A DNA stretch of 45,812 bases from Phycisphaerales bacterium UBA2402. Lineage in GTDB: Bacteria; Planctomycetota; Phycisphaerae; Phycisphaerales; UBA1924. Shown here one piece after another: positions 32,716 to 42,410 of this stretch. Numbering within the stretch: the first letter of the stretch is position 1; every line of letters starts with the position of its first letter. The DNA is taken from NCBI GenBank assembly GCA_002343715.1, contig DDSA01000187.1:1-45812 (forward strand), in the 5' to 3' direction. The notes beneath the pieces were generated by a model. The model had not been told where the DNA came from, did no database searches, and saw only the letters and a list, made by a program, of their open reading frames with translations. The position numbers were made by a program, and so were the translations under genes.

Positions 32716-34539
32716 GTGTGCGGCATCTCGGGTGTTGTAACGTGTCTGGGTCATCGCCCCTCCCTCGACAAGGCGGGCATGATGCAACTGCGCGACCGCA
32801 TGGCCCACCGCGGCCCTGACGGTGCGGGTTTGTGGGATGGCGGCCATGCACTCCTCGCCCATCGCCGGTTGGCCGTCATTGACCTCAGTGACGCGGCGGC
32901 GCAGCCCTTCGGCGATGGACAATCGCGGCTGGTCTACAACGGCGAGCTGTACAACGACGCCGAGATCCGCGACAGTCTTGCTGCGTTTGGAGTGCACTTC
33001 CGCACCCGCGCCGATACGGAGACCGTCTACAAAGCCATTGAAGCATGGAGAGTGTCGGCCCTTGCCCGATTCCGGGGCATGTTCGCCCTCGCCTATCTCG
33101 GCCGCGACCGTCTCCTGCTCGCGCGTGACCCCATGGGAATCAAGCCCTTGTACTGGCGGCGTGAGGTGCGCGGCGGCAGGGCTGAAATCCTTTTTTCCAG
33201 TGAAGTCACTCCGCTGGCACAGCTCGGCGACCGTGCCCCAAAGCCGGATCCCATCACACTCAGTTCGTATCTCACCACCATCCGCACCACGCTGGGCCAG
33301 CGAACGCTTTACAAAGATGTCTTCACCCTGAAACCCGGCGAGTGGATCGAGTGGGATCTCTCACGCGAAGACCTTCCGCACTGTCGAGGGGACATCCCCC
33401 TCCCTCCGGTCTGTCCAGAGGATGTCGGATCCGCCGTCCGGGAGAGTGTCCGGCTGCACCTTCGGGCCGATGTGCCCGCGTGCTCCCTGTTGAGCGGCGG
33501 GCTGGACAGTTCCATCATCACATCCATCGCGGCGGAGCATGGCCCGATCCGCACCTATTGCTCCGGGGACGTGTCGGATGAGTCGGGAGATTTCTCGCAC
33601 GCAAGAATGGCGGCTGAACATCTTGAGACCATCCATGCAGAAGCGCCGATCACCGCATCCCTCTTCAGACTGCGCTGGCCGGAACTCATCCGCCGCACAG
33701 GCCTTCCCCTCTCTACGCCCAACGAAGTCGCCATCAATGAAGTGGCCCGGGCTCTGCGGCGCGATGGAAACATTGTCGCCCTCAGCGGTGAAGGGGCTGA
33801 CGAACTCTTCGGCGGGTACGACCATTCACTACGTGAAACACTCCGATTCCTGCGGGGGCAGTGGAGCACGACAGAACCGATTCAGCCGCATAACTCCCGG
33901 GACGGCGGGATCTTCCGACTGCACGAAGCGGCGTGGGTGCCGCTCTCCGCGAAGAACGCCATTCTGAACCCCGACCTGCTCCGCGAAGTCGAGTTTGACG
34001 GTCCATTGATCGATGAGTACAGAACCGAGTTCGCCCGCTGCGGGGGTGATGCGGATTTGAACTCTCATCTGCGCTTTTTCCGACGAATCAATCTCGCGGG
34101 ACTGCTTCTCCGCCTGGATTCCGCGACGATGCTCGAAGGTGTCGAAGGACGCACTCCCTTCGCCGATGCGGTCATCGCGTCCTTCGCCGAGAACCTTCCA
34201 GCCGCTGAGAAGTTCGATGAGTCGGCTTCTCCACCGGGCAAGCGATGCCTGCGTGACGCGTTCGCGCTGCTGCCGCGAGACGTTCTCCTCCGACCCAAGG
34301 CGAGTTTCCCGCTCCCGTTTGAGCGCTGGTCGGCCGGGGTCGCCGGTGTGCTCAGGAACAGCCCGCTCGCTCGGGCGTGCTTCACCACGGCAGCGATCGA
34401 GACCGTCGCGGCCCAGCCGACGAGATTGTGGCGGCTCGCGTGGCCCATGATCAATGTCGCGTTGTGGGGTGGGACGCTCGACATCAAGCCCACGAACCGG
34501 GCCTGCATCTCCGAGAGGGCCGCTCTGATCGTTACATAG
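32716..34539 (+). CDS. asnB: Asparagine synthetase (glutamine-hydrolysing)
   Basis: A 607-residue enzyme that makes asparagine from aspartate, glutamine and ATP. The N-terminal class II amidotransferase domain starts MCGISGVV; Cys2 is the glutaminase nucleophile exposed after Met removal, which fixes the GTG at 32716 as the start. Further motifs are MAHRGPDGAG near residue 31 and VYNGELYN near 74. The synthetase domain has the ATP-binding SGGLDS (260-265) and LSGEGADELFGGYD near 356. The C-terminus (ASFPLPFERW) is of the type often found near polysaccharide genes, so a role in envelope or glycan modification is an alternative. It ends six bases from the convergent alaS. Confidence 0.92.
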   Translation: MCGISGVVTCLGHRPSLDKAGMMQLRDRMAHRGPDGAGLWDGGHALLAHRRLAVIDLSDAAAQPFGDGQSRLVYNGELYNDAEIRDSLAAFGVHFRTRADTETVYKAIEAWRVSALARFRGMFALAYLGRDRLLLARDPMGIKPLYWRREVRGGRAEILFSSEVTPLAQLGDRAPKPDPITLSSYLTTIRTTLGQRTLYKDVFTLKPGEWIEWDLSREDLPHCRGDIPLPPVCPEDVGSAVRESVRLHLRADVPACSLLSGGLDSSIITSIAAEHGPIRTYCSGDVSDESGDFSHARMAAEHLETIHAEAPITASLFRLRWPELIRRTGLPLSTPNEVAINEVARALRRDGNIVALSGEGADELFGGYDHSLRETLRFLRGQWSTTEPIQPHNSRDGGIFRLHEAAWVPLSAKNAILNPDLLREVEFDGPLIDEYRTEFARCGGDADLNSHLRFFRRINLAGLLLRLDSATMLEGVEGRTPFADAVIASFAENLPAAEKFDESASPPGKRCLRDAFALLPRDVLLRPKASFPLPFERWSAGVAGVLRNSPLARACFTTAAIETVAAQPTRLWRLAWPMINVALWGGTLDIKPTNRACISERAALIVT

Positions 34540-34545
34540 TTCCGG

Positions 34546-37434
34546 TTACATGACAACTCGGAGAGCAGCCGACACCGCCGCTTTGACGGCCTCGGGGACT
34601 TTGGCGATTTCCGCGCCGCCGCCCATCGCCGCATCCGGCTTGCCGCCACCCTTTCCGCCGATGATGGCGCAAGCATCCCGAACCCAATCGCCGGCCTTCA
34701 AACCCTTTTTCTGTGCAGCCTCCGGAACCGCCGCGGCGACCGCCACTTTGCCTTGCTCGGTGTCGATGCTGAAGAGCATCGCCGGACAGCGAGGGGCTTT
34801 GTCACGCACGGTCTTCAGAGCCGCGAGCAACGCCTCTCTGTTATCCGCCGCCGGCACCGTGCCGACGATCACCTGGTCGTTGGCCAACAGCGCGCTCTCC
34901 GCCAGGGAACGAGCGGCCGCCACCGCACCGTCCCGCACAGCCGCTCCCATCTGCTTGCCGGCTGCTTTCGCTCGATCCTGCAACGCCGCGAGCCTCGCCC
35001 GGAGTTCCGCCTTGCGAGGGGCGGGCATCACGGCTTGATCCACGCTCAGGATGAGGGGTTGCACCAACTTGGCCACATCCACGTCCGCGGCTCTCTCGGC
35101 CTCGTCGATATGCTCCGCGACGGCCTCCGCCGCGGCGAGGGCCTTCGCCGCCGCATCACCCGTCAGCGCGGTGATACGGCGGATGCCCTTGGCGACGGCT
35201 TCCTCGCTCACAACCGCGAACTCGCCGATGAGCGCCGTGCTGGCGACGTGGGTGCCGCCGCAGAACTCGACCGAATAATCCATCCACTCTGATTTGCCGG
35301 GGTTCTCCAGCAGTTTCTCGACCGGCACTCCGATCGAGACGACACGCACGGGGTCGGGGTAGGTCTCTCCGAAGACGGCCCGCACGGTGTTCACACCTTT
35401 CGCCACATGCAGGGGTGCCGGTTGGGAATAGACCGTGAAGTTCCGTTTGACTTGATCACGCACGTTCTCTTCCACGCGAGCAATTTCAGCGGGCGAGACC
35501 GGTTGAGTGGCGCTGAAGTCAAATCGCATCCGGTCCCTCGCGACCAGACTGCCCTTCTGGTCCGCACCCGGTCCCAGGACCTTCCGCAGCGCCAGGTTCG
35601 CGAGGTGCGTCGCGGTGTGATTCGCGGCTGTCTGGGCTCGCCGCAGTTTGTCCACCGAGGTCTCCACCGTATCTCCGACGCTCATCTCTCCCCGGGCGAC
35701 GTGCCCGATGTGGAGGACGAAACCGCCGAATGTCGCCACGCTTTCCACCACGAACTCTCCGTGCTCGTGCGCTCCGCTGCGCGCCCCCTTGAGCACGGTG
35801 ATCTTGCCGGTATCTGCCTCCTGCCCGCCCATCTGCGCGTAGAACGTGGTTCTGTCCAACACCAGACCGATCTGCTTGCCGACGTGGCCCATTCCCGCCT
35901 TGGCGTGTTCATCAAAGTTATGACCGTTCCAGATCGCCCTGATGTGGGCCACTCCGTCTCTCAACTCGAACTTGTGCGAGTCGTCGGTGATCTCCACGCC
36001 CATGCGCTTCAGCCGAGCGACTTCTTCCCCACCGAGTGCCAGAGCCTTTTCCCCATCCTGCTTGCCGCCGGCACGGGAAAGTTCTTCCGCCCTCGCTCGT
36101 TCCGCCTCGTACCCCGTCATGTCGACCCGCAACCCCCGCTCCTCGGCCATCAGCACCGTCAGGTCGATCGGAAATCCGAAGGTGTCGTACAACTTGAATG
36201 CATCGCCCCCCGTGATGGTTCCCTGCGAGGCCCTGGCCGCCACATCGTCGAAGAGTTTGATTCCTCGATCCAATGTCTTGCCGAAACTCTCTTCCTCTTC
36301 AAGGATCATCGCTTGCACGCGGGCGGGGTCCTTCTTCAACTCCGGGAAGGCTTCACCGAACCGCTCCACCACCGTCGGCACCAACTGCGCGAAGAACCCG
36401 GTCTTTGCTCCGAGCATCTGCCGACCATAGCGCACCGCTCGCCTCAAAATTCGTCGCAGCACGTACCCCCGCCCCACGTTGCTCGGCACGGCCCCGTCCG
36501 TCAGCGCAAAGGTCAGGGTGCGGATGTGATCCGCGATCACCCGGTAGGCCGTGTCGATGTTCCCGACGTCGTCTTTCCCCAGTTTCCCGCGGTACCCCCT
36601 CGCGCCCGTCAACTGCTCGATCCGTGCAAAGATCGGCATGAATATGTCGGTGTCGTAGTTGCTCCGAACGTTCTGCAGAACGCTCACCAGCCGCTCCAGA
36701 CCCATGCCCGTGTCCACGTGTTTCGCCGGCAGAGGACGGAGCGATCCGCCCTCCAGACGCTCGAACTGGATGAAGACGTTGTTCCAAATCTCCAACACGT
36801 CCGGGTCGCCGGTGTTCACGAGCCTCGCGGCATCGCGTCCACCGATACGGTCGTAGTGAATCTCCGTGCATGGCCCGCACGGGCCGGTGTCGCCCATCTC
36901 CCAGAAATTGTCCTTCATGTTCCCGGGCAGAACATGACTCTCCGGTAGAAACTTCAGCCACAGCGATCTGGTCTCTTCATCCGTCGGAAGCCCAAGTTTC
37001 TGATTCCCCTCGAAATACGTTGCGTACAGCCGATCACCTGGGATGTTGTACACCTGTGTGAGCAACTCCCAGGACCACTCGATCGCCTCTTTTTTGAAGT
37101 AGTCGCCGAAAGACCAGTTCCCCAGCATCTCGAAGAACGTGTGGTGATAGGTGTCCTTGCCCACATCGTCGAGGTCGTTGTGCTTGCCCCCGGCGCGGAT
37201 GCACTTCTGACTGTTCACCGCCCGTGTCAGCCCGTGCAGCGGGCTGCCCGGCGCGACCTGCCCCAGAAAGCAAGGCTTGAACTGGTTCATGCCGGCGTTC
37301 GTGAACAACAGGGTCGGGTCATCGTGCGGCACCACAGGCGACGAAGGCACGAAAACGTGCCCGGATGGGCCTGATCCCGGCTTGCTGCGGAAGAAGTCGA
37401 TGAATGTCCGGCGGATGGTGTCGGCTGAAAGCAT
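34546..37434 (-). CDS. alaS: Alanyl-tRNA synthetase
   Basis: A 962-residue class II synthetase that charges tRNA-Ala and edits mischarged Ser or Gly. The N-terminal catalytic domain reads FTNAGMNQFKPCFLG and FFEMLGNWSFGDYFK. The editing domain has zinc/catalytic histidines in NHTATH (around residue 605) and the cysteine motif CGGTH (around 725). The C-terminal oligomerisation/C-Ala domain has the glycine-rich GGKGGGKPD-AMGGG. It is somewhat longer than the E. coli enzyme (875). ATG 37434 is chosen because it begins the canonical MLSADTIRRTFIDFF; the longer frame is rejected. It lies 35 bases downstream of the O-antigen ligase-like gene on the same strand. Confidence 0.97.
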   Translation of the reverse strand: MLSADTIRRTFIDFFRSKPGSGPSGHVFVPSSPVVPHDDPTLLFTNAGMNQFKPCFLGQVAPGSPLHGLTRAVNSQKCIRAGGKHNDLDDVGKDTYHHTFFEMLGNWSFGDYFKKEAIEWSWELLTQVYNIPGDRLYATYFEGNQKLGLPTDEETRSLWLKFLPESHVLPGNMKDNFWEMGDTGPCGPCTEIHYDRIGGRDAARLVNTGDPDVLEIWNNVFIQFERLEGGSLRPLPAKHVDTGMGLERLVSVLQNVRSNYDTDIFMPIFARIEQLTGARGYRGKLGKDDVGNIDTAYRVIADHIRTLTFALTDGAVPSNVGRGYVLRRILRRAVRYGRQMLGAKTGFFAQLVPTVVERFGEAFPELKKDPARVQAMILEEEESFGKTLDRGIKLFDDVAARASQGTITGGDAFKLYDTFGFPIDLTVLMAEERGLRVDMTGYEAERARAEELSRAGGKQDGEKALALGGEEVARLKRMGVEITDDSHKFELRDGVAHIRAIWNGHNFDEHAKAGMGHVGKQIGLVLDRTTFYAQMGGQEADTGKITVLKGARSGAHEHGEFVVESVATFGGFVLHIGHVARGEMSVGDTVETSVDKLRRAQTAANHTATHLANLALRKVLGPGADQKGSLVARDRMRFDFSATQPVSPAEIARVEENVRDQVKRNFTVYSQPAPLHVAKGVNTVRAVFGETYPDPVRVVSIGVPVEKLLENPGKSEWMDYSVEFCGGTHVASTALIGEFAVVSEEAVAKGIRRITALTGDAAAKALAAAEAVAEHIDEAERAADVDVAKLVQPLILSVDQAVMPAPRKAELRARLAALQDRAKAAGKQMGAAVRDGAVAAARSLAESALLANDQVIVGTVPAADNREALLAALKTVRDKAPRCPAMLFSIDTEQGKVAVAAAVPEAAQKKGLKAGDWVRDACAIIGGKGGGKPDAAMGGGAEIAKVPEAVKAAVSAALRVVM

Positions 37435-37469
37435 GGGCCAGAGGGTAGGGGACAATCTGGGGTCGATCG

Positions 37470-38867
37470 TTACATGCTCATTCGTGACTGCGGTCTCCAC
37501 GCGGGGCACAGTCCCAGCAGCACATAAAAGACCGCCGCCGGTTGGGCGCTGATATAGACGACATCGAAGGGCATGATCAACAGCATGCCAAGCAGGCCCC
37601 AGACCGCGCCTTCCGCGTAGGTCCCCTTATCCTCCGGCGCCAGCCGAAGGAATCCCGCCCACAAACTCCCGGCAACCCCTACCCCGAAGAACAACAAGCC
37701 CGGGAACCCCGTCGTTGCCAGCAACTGCATCATACTGTTGTGGGCGTGGCCGTGCCCTTCTCGTTCAAAGTGCTCCACGACGGATAACTCCCGCCCTGTG
37801 GCTTCTGATCTTGACGCCAGCACGTGTGCCCGCAGGCCGTTGACGCCGATCCCCGTGAACGGCCTTTCCGTGAACGCATGCCACGACCACACGATCATCT
37901 TGACCCGCATCCCGGTGTTTGTTTCATACTCGCCACGCTCCAGCATCCGAACCAGTTCGTTACGTGCATCCGTGTACCGCCGCGTCAGCGAGTCACCCAC
38001 CGTCAAGCCCGCGATCCCGCCAGCGACCAGCATACCTCCGAGCACGAGGGATGAAATGGTGAACTTCAACCGAACTGTCGGGAGTCTCGCTACCGCGACC
38101 ACCATACCGGTTGCCACTAAAGCCACGGCTCCGATCCATGCTCCCCGCGTGCCGGTCGCCGCGATACCGACGAGCGTGGCGACACTCGCCGCTATGGCCC
38201 CCAGACGCTTCCAGCCCCACACATTTCCGGCGAGCATGGCCGCGGGCAGGTGAAGCCCGAGCGCGGCAACAAGAATTTCCCCGCCGACCACTTCTGGCCA
38301 CCAACCACCGTTGCGACCCGTCGCGGCGTAGTCGCGCACAACCAGCCAAGGAACATCGAGCCATACCCCGACCGCGTTGGCAGCCTGTGAAGCAACCCCG
38401 CACAGGAAACCCGCCGCAATCGCCAGCGTCAGCAGGGTCCTGTACCTCACGATGGGGAAGAGCGAAAGCAGCGACATCGCGAAGCGGATCCGCCCTCCGT
38501 GCTCCTTCGCGGCCGTCATGTCCGGGGCCCACATCATCGCCGCTGTGTGCCAGAGCCAGAAGCACAGGAACATGACGCTGGGCAACATGAGAAACTGCAG
38601 CCCGAGCCTTCGGCGGTTGAACCAGAGTCGTATCGCGGTGCAAACCCCAAGTGGGATCGCCGCGATTTCCACAAAGGACAACGGCCACCCCAGGAAAAAG
38701 CAATAGAAGACACCCAGGGCGAGATGGATGCGGTCTCCGTACCTGTCGATTGGATCGATACGGTCGTACACCGCGCTGAATCGGGCATCGTCCATGCCGC
38801 ACCACCTCGCCAGACACATGATCCATGTGTCGAACGTCCGGTGGGACTTTGCGTCTGTCGCGGCCAT
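37470..38867 (-). CDS. O-antigen ligase-like membrane protein (WaaL/Wzy_C family)
   Basis: A 465-residue membrane protein with about eleven hydrophobic segments. The family's large periplasmic loop carries GTRGAWIG near residue 245, then RY-DARNELVRML and WSWHAFTERPFTGIGVNG near 340, and HAHNSMMQLLATTGFPGLLFF near 382. The HAHN and GIG-N elements are typical of O-antigen ligases and polymerases (PF04932), which transfer or polymerise glycans at the outer face of the inner membrane. ATG 38867 is chosen; an upstream extension would overlap the divergent glycosyltransferase. The divergent partner, 44 bases away, is a glycosyltransferase, supporting a role in surface glycan synthesis. Confidence 0.88.
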   Translation of the reverse strand: MAATDAKSHRTFDTWIMCLARWCGMDDARFSAVYDRIDPIDRYGDRIHLALGVFYCFFLGWPLSFVEIAAIPLGVCTAIRLWFNRRRLGLQFLMLPSVMFLCFWLWHTAAMMWAPDMTAAKEHGGRIRFAMSLLSLFPIVRYRTLLTLAIAAGFLCGVASQAANAVGVWLDVPWLVVRDYAATGRNGGWWPEVVGGEILVAALGLHLPAAMLAGNVWGWKRLGAIAASVATLVGIAATGTRGAWIGAVALVATGMVVAVARLPTVRLKFTISSLVLGGMLVAGGIAGLTVGDSLTRRYTDARNELVRMLERGEYETNTGMRVKMIVWSWHAFTERPFTGIGVNGLRAHVLASRSEATGRELSVVEHFEREGHGHAHNSMMQLLATTGFPGLLFFGVGVAGSLWAGFLRLAPEDKGTYAEGAVWGLLGMLLIMPFDVVYISAQPAAVFYVLLGLCPAWRPQSRMSM

Positions 38868-38899
38868 GACCCAGCGTAGGAATCCCGCTCGCGACGCCG

Positions 38900-38905
38900 T
38901 ATCAT
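38900..38905 (+). promoter_or_regulatory. Possible -10 of a leaderless glycosyltransferase transcript
   Basis: TATCAT ends six bases before the GTG start at 38912, so transcription would begin at or next to the start codon. The -35 region (TAGGAA, 17 bases upstream) is a weak match. The 44-base divergent gap leaves little room for any other promoter. Confidence 0.35.
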
Positions 38906-38911
38906 CGGCCC

Positions 38912-39988
38912 GTGCCGCCCGAATCACCCCGACGACTCCTGTACCTCGCGCCGGCATTATTATCCTCAGATTCCGGCCCGATCCGCGGCGTGCAGGTCTT
39001 TGATCTTCTCGTCGTGCGCCAACTCGTGGAGATGGGGATCGCCGTGACACTCCCCGCGGAATCTACCTGGCGGGAACGTCTAATCTCCCACCTGGCGGGG
39101 GCGCTCCCCGAGTTCATTTTCACTCCCCGACTCTTCAAGCCTCAATGGAACGGGCTGTGGGCGGGATTGAAACTCGGCGGCAGAACTTTTGATGTCGCGT
39201 TCGTGGGGAACGTCTCACGCGGCCTGATTCCCATGATCCGGCTGTTGCTGCTCCGGCGCGTGACAGCCCGTCTTGTGATCCAGGCGAATCGCCGCCCGCG
39301 TCCCGCCTTTGCCCGCGCCATGCGCCCCTGGCCGGCCACTGTGCTGGCGGTCAGCCGGAGCGTCGCGGAAGCCTTTCCCGAAGATCTTCGCCCCAGGGTG
39401 CAGGTCCATTACGGCATCGCCAACTCGGAACTCTTCCGACCGCGTTCGACACCGCGGCCTCCCGGTCAGCCGATCCGATTCTGCGTGATGGGCGCTCTCG
39501 ACAACACATGGAAAGGCGCCCACCTCGCGGTTGAGGCCTTCCGGCATCTGCCGCTCGACCTCGCGGCCCGGTGTGAACTACACCTCGCCGCGTACGAGAA
39601 GCCACCATCATTTCCTGAAAAGAACATCATCGCTTACCCGTGGATGAAGTCCGAAGCCGTGCCGGAGTTTCTACGCGGCATGGACATCATGCTTGTGCCA
39701 TCGGACGACCACGAAACTTTTTCTCAGGTCATGGTGCAGGGCATGCTGACCGGTCTGCCCTGCATCACGTCCGCGTTGCCCGTGCTGACCGAGAAAATCG
39801 ATACCGGCGGCGGTGCGTTCTACACCACTCTCCAGGAGTTCGCAGCGCACATGGCGTCGTTCGCGGAAGACACCGCACGACGCGAATCCGCGGGACGCAC
39901 GGCCCGAGAAACCGCGCTGGCCCGCTATGTGTGGGATACGCGCGTCTTTTCGGAGCGTTATCTCTTCGATAGTGGTTCAAGACACTGA
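38912..39988 (+). CDS. Glycosyltransferase, GT-B fold (GT4-like)
   Basis: A 358-residue GT-B-fold glycosyltransferase. The N-terminal Rossmann domain opens LLYLAPALLSSDSGPIRGVQVF. The C-terminal nucleotide-sugar-binding domain has IRFCVMGALDNTWKGAHLAVEAF near residue 185, written here in full only as the pieces IRFCVMGALDN and KGAHLAVEAF, and PEFLRGMDIMLVPSDDHETF near 250. QVMVQGMLTGLPCITS follows, an E/Q-x7-type acceptor motif in which the usual first Glu is in HETF. It would add a sugar to a lipid or glycan carrier on the cytoplasmic side. GTG 38912 is the only possible start retaining the first strand. It is divergent from the O-antigen ligase-like gene. Confidence 0.85.
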   Translation: MPPESPRRLLYLAPALLSSDSGPIRGVQVFDLLVVRQLVEMGIAVTLPAESTWRERLISHLAGALPEFIFTPRLFKPQWNGLWAGLKLGGRTFDVAFVGNVSRGLIPMIRLLLLRRVTARLVIQANRRPRPAFARAMRPWPATVLAVSRSVAEAFPEDLRPRVQVHYGIANSELFRPRSTPRPPGQPIRFCVMGALDNTWKGAHLAVEAFRHLPLDLAARCELHLAAYEKPPSFPEKNIIAYPWMKSEAVPEFLRGMDIMLVPSDDHETFSQVMVQGMLTGLPCITSALPVLTEKIDTGGGAFYTTLQEFAAHMASFAEDTARRESAGRTARETALARYVWDTRVFSERYLFDSGSRH

Positions 39989-40065
39989 GACCACTGCGCG
40001 AGCTCGGACACAGCCCGGGATCGCTCCGTCCGGTATGGGCTGAGCCTTCGGCTTGACAGGTTCAT

Positions 40066-41436
40066 TCAGTTCGCACGCGCCTTCTTCAGAAGTTCACGGA
40101 TTGCCGCGTGATGTCGTGCCACTGTCATCACCACGAGGCGGCGTCCCAGGACCATGATGTAACCATGTTCGCCCCCGTTCTCCGCCCAACTCTCGCTGTC
40201 CACTGTCTGAGTGATGTGGTGAGCGGCCGCGTTGAGGACACGTGTCGCACGGTCAACCACGGAAGACTCTTCGATGATCCAATCCGGATCCGGCCTGTCG
40301 ACCAGATCGCGAAGGTCGTAGATGACGATACGAGAACTAAGTCGTGACTCGACCTCGATCGGCGAGATGCGCACGCCGCCATCGGCGATGAACCACGACA
40401 CACGCGTTCCTCTCCCGCCCCACAACTGACTCACCGCCAGGTCAAGCGCTTCATCCGACCGCAGGAGAGTTTTCGGGAACTCCAATGGCGTCGCCAGGTA
40501 CACGGGTTGGTCCTCGATCGCATCCGCATCGATGCGCAACGACAGCCCGGTCGCCGCGGCGATCAGCGCGGTCAACTCATCGAGCTGCAACCGACCATCG
40601 GGAAGCCGGACTTCCGTTTCTCGCAACCGGCTTCGAATCGGAGTTTCATCCGTTGCGGACCGGCCCACCTGAATGACATCACCCTGAGCGGCGAGCGCCT
40701 CGATGAACTCTCGCACGGCCGAATCATTCTCCCTGGTCGTGTGGGTTGCCAGCACCCTCCCCACACCATAAATCTGCGAGGTGGTCCCTCCGTTGTCCGC
40801 CCAGTTTTCCGGGTCGATGAAGGAGATCACACCCTGCTGAACCGCGGCGTTGTTCTCTGTTACTGAGCCGCTCATACCGCAGGCATGCGCGGCACGACGT
40901 GTGTCGTACATGGAGTAGACCAGTTCCTCGTCACCTCCCCGATCGGCCGCCAGCGATATGCCGCTCCGCCACCCCCACAGGTACGCAGCGACACCGTGAA
41001 CCTCTTCCGCCGCGTCTCGATTCTTCAACTCCGCCGTCAGAGACTGTCGCCAGGCCCCAGAGAAGTCCGCGCCGTACCACGGTGTCAATGGTGCAAGGAA
41101 GGTAGTCGGCACCGCGCCGATCCAACCGGATCGCATGATCCGCGGCACAGAAAAAAACACGTGTCCGCTGAGCGCGATGAGAATGCCCAGCAGCACCAGC
41201 CTGCGGCGTGCTCGGGGTCGTGATAACTCCCTGTCATTCTTGGACTTGCGACCGCATTCCGGGCACACTCGTTGCCCGGCTTCGTTCGCCTCGGTCGCGT
41301 TCATGTCGTAGCGGCACCCGGCGCACCTCATTCTTACACGCGCCCGATCCGCCACACCTCCGTACAGCGACAGCACCAGACCGATGGCCAGGACTGCCCA
41401 CCCGAGCCATGACCAGATTGACGAGTCAGGCAACAT
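40066..41436 (-). CDS. Zinc-ribbon membrane protein with duplicated C-terminal motif
   Basis: A 456-residue protein of unknown function. After a first membrane helix (residues about 7-27) comes a cytosolic zinc-ribbon-like segment, CAGCRYDM then CPECGRKS, and a second helix near 80-98. The large exported part contains a motif twice: FIDPENWADNGGTTSQIYGV with RVLATHTT (about 205-235), and TVDSESWAENGGEHGYIMVL with RRLVVMTV (about 409-440). Each is followed by a helix with a basic or acidic residue pattern. Between them, RLQLDELTALIAAATGLSLR with YDLRDLVD resembles the short STN/secretin N-terminal type domain. Planctomycetes have many such proteins. ATG 41436 is used; a GTG 15 codons upstream is possible. 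Confidence 0.72.
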   Translation of the reverse strand: MLPDSSIWSWLGWAVLAIGLVLSLYGGVADRARVRMRCAGCRYDMNATEANEAGQRVCPECGRKSKNDRELSRPRARRRLVLLGILIALSGHVFFSVPRIMRSGWIGAVPTTFLAPLTPWYGADFSGAWRQSLTAELKNRDAAEEVHGVAAYLWGWRSGISLAADRGGDEELVYSMYDTRRAAHACGMSGSVTENNAAVQQGVISFIDPENWADNGGTTSQIYGVGRVLATHTTRENDSAVREFIEALAAQGDVIQVGRSATDETPIRSRLRETEVRLPDGRLQLDELTALIAAATGLSLRIDADAIEDQPVYLATPLEFPKTLLRSDEALDLAVSQLWGGRGTRVSWFIADGGVRISPIEVESRLSSRIVIYDLRDLVDRPDPDWIIEESSVVDRATRVLNAAAHHITQTVDSESWAENGGEHGYIMVLGRRLVVMTVARHHAAIRELLKKARAN

Positions 41437-41661
41437 GCAGATCGTACAGACTCTCCAAACCGACCTTAGTTCCCGCAGCACCAGACCGATCCCGAATCCG
41501 CGTTCAGGCAGTGCCCCGGCGGCTTATGTCCGAGAGCGCCGCCTCGCAAACAGCGCGCACCGCACGACCCGCGCCGCCGCCGGTGGTGCGTTGGGGAAGT
41601 CATCGCGCCGGTTTGACGCACGGCGGTTCGCCGTCGATGAGGCCCCCACACCGGAGACCTC

Positions 41662-42393
41662 ATGGACCAGACTCGCTCACTGATGCGCCGCTCCGCGCGC
41701 TCAACGCCGGCCTTCACGCTGATTGAACTGCTGATCGTCATCACCGTCATCGGGGTGCTGATCGCCCTGAGCGTCCCGGCCGTAGCCGGGGCTCGCGAGA
41801 GTGGCAGGCAACTGATCTGCCTCTCTCACCTTCGGCAGGTGGGCGCGGCGGTGGGTCTGTATGCCAACGACCACAAGGACAAAGTCGTCAGCCCCAACTG
41901 GTATATCCCCGGTGATACCAGGCCCGGCTGGCTCTACACGGCCCCCGAGCCGGTGAGTTCAAACGAGTGGACGGAAGACCTCCGCACCACGGGAGCCCTC
42001 TGGCGGTACCTCGAATCCGCCCAGACCTACCGCTGTCCCACCGACCGGGGACCGTGGGACCGCTCCTCCATGCTCACCAGTTACCTCTTCAACGGTGCGC
42101 TCGCGGGTTTTCCCCTGGCTATGCGAGAGAACCGCACGTACACCGTCGATCGATTCCGACCCGATGCAGTGATTGCCTTCGAGCACAAGGGCCGGGATTG
42201 GAACGACGGCGCCAGCCAGCCCGACGAGATCCTCAACACGCGGCACGGCGAGGGCAACGTCGTCCTATGCATCGACGGACATACCGAGTGGTTGCCCCGT
42301 CATGTCTCGCTCGAGATGCTCTTTGCCGGAGGCGCAAGCCGACTGTGGTGTCAACCTGACCATCCGCAAGGAGGAAGCCGCGGCCCGGGTTGA
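41662..42393 (+). CDS. Type II pseudopilin-like protein with planctomycete C-terminal motif
   Basis: A 243-residue protein with a prepilin N-terminus: a basic leader (MRRSARSTPA) then FTLIELLIVITVIGVLIALS, in which the Glu five residues after the Phe is the conserved pilin Glu. A prepilin peptidase would cut before Phe. The middle has CLSHLRQVGAAVGLYANDHK, and the C-terminus RHGEGNVVLCIDGHTEWL, the H-(9)-DG motif of planctomycete DUF1559-type and related proteins, which are highly duplicated in this phylum. It is likely a surface or secretion-associated protein rather than a true pilus subunit. The upstream 225 bases (41437-41661) contain no recognised gene. Confidence 0.85.
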   Translation: MDQTRSLMRRSARSTPAFTLIELLIVITVIGVLIALSVPAVAGARESGRQLICLSHLRQVGAAVGLYANDHKDKVVSPNWYIPGDTRPGWLYTAPEPVSSNEWTEDLRTTGALWRYLESAQTYRCPTDRGPWDRSSMLTSYLFNGALAGFPLAMRENRTYTVDRFRPDAVIAFEHKGRDWNDGASQPDEILNTRHGEGNVVLCIDGHTEWLPRHVSLEMLFAGGASRLWCQPDHPQGGSRGPG

Positions 42394-42410
42394 ATGAACA
42401 TGGCCGGGAT

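Noticed and set aside
35407..36948. 513-codon open frame on the plus strand inside alaS
   Set aside because: It is antisense to a fully convincing alanyl-tRNA synthetase and has the His/Arg-rich composition of GC-rich antisense frames; no protein family is seen.
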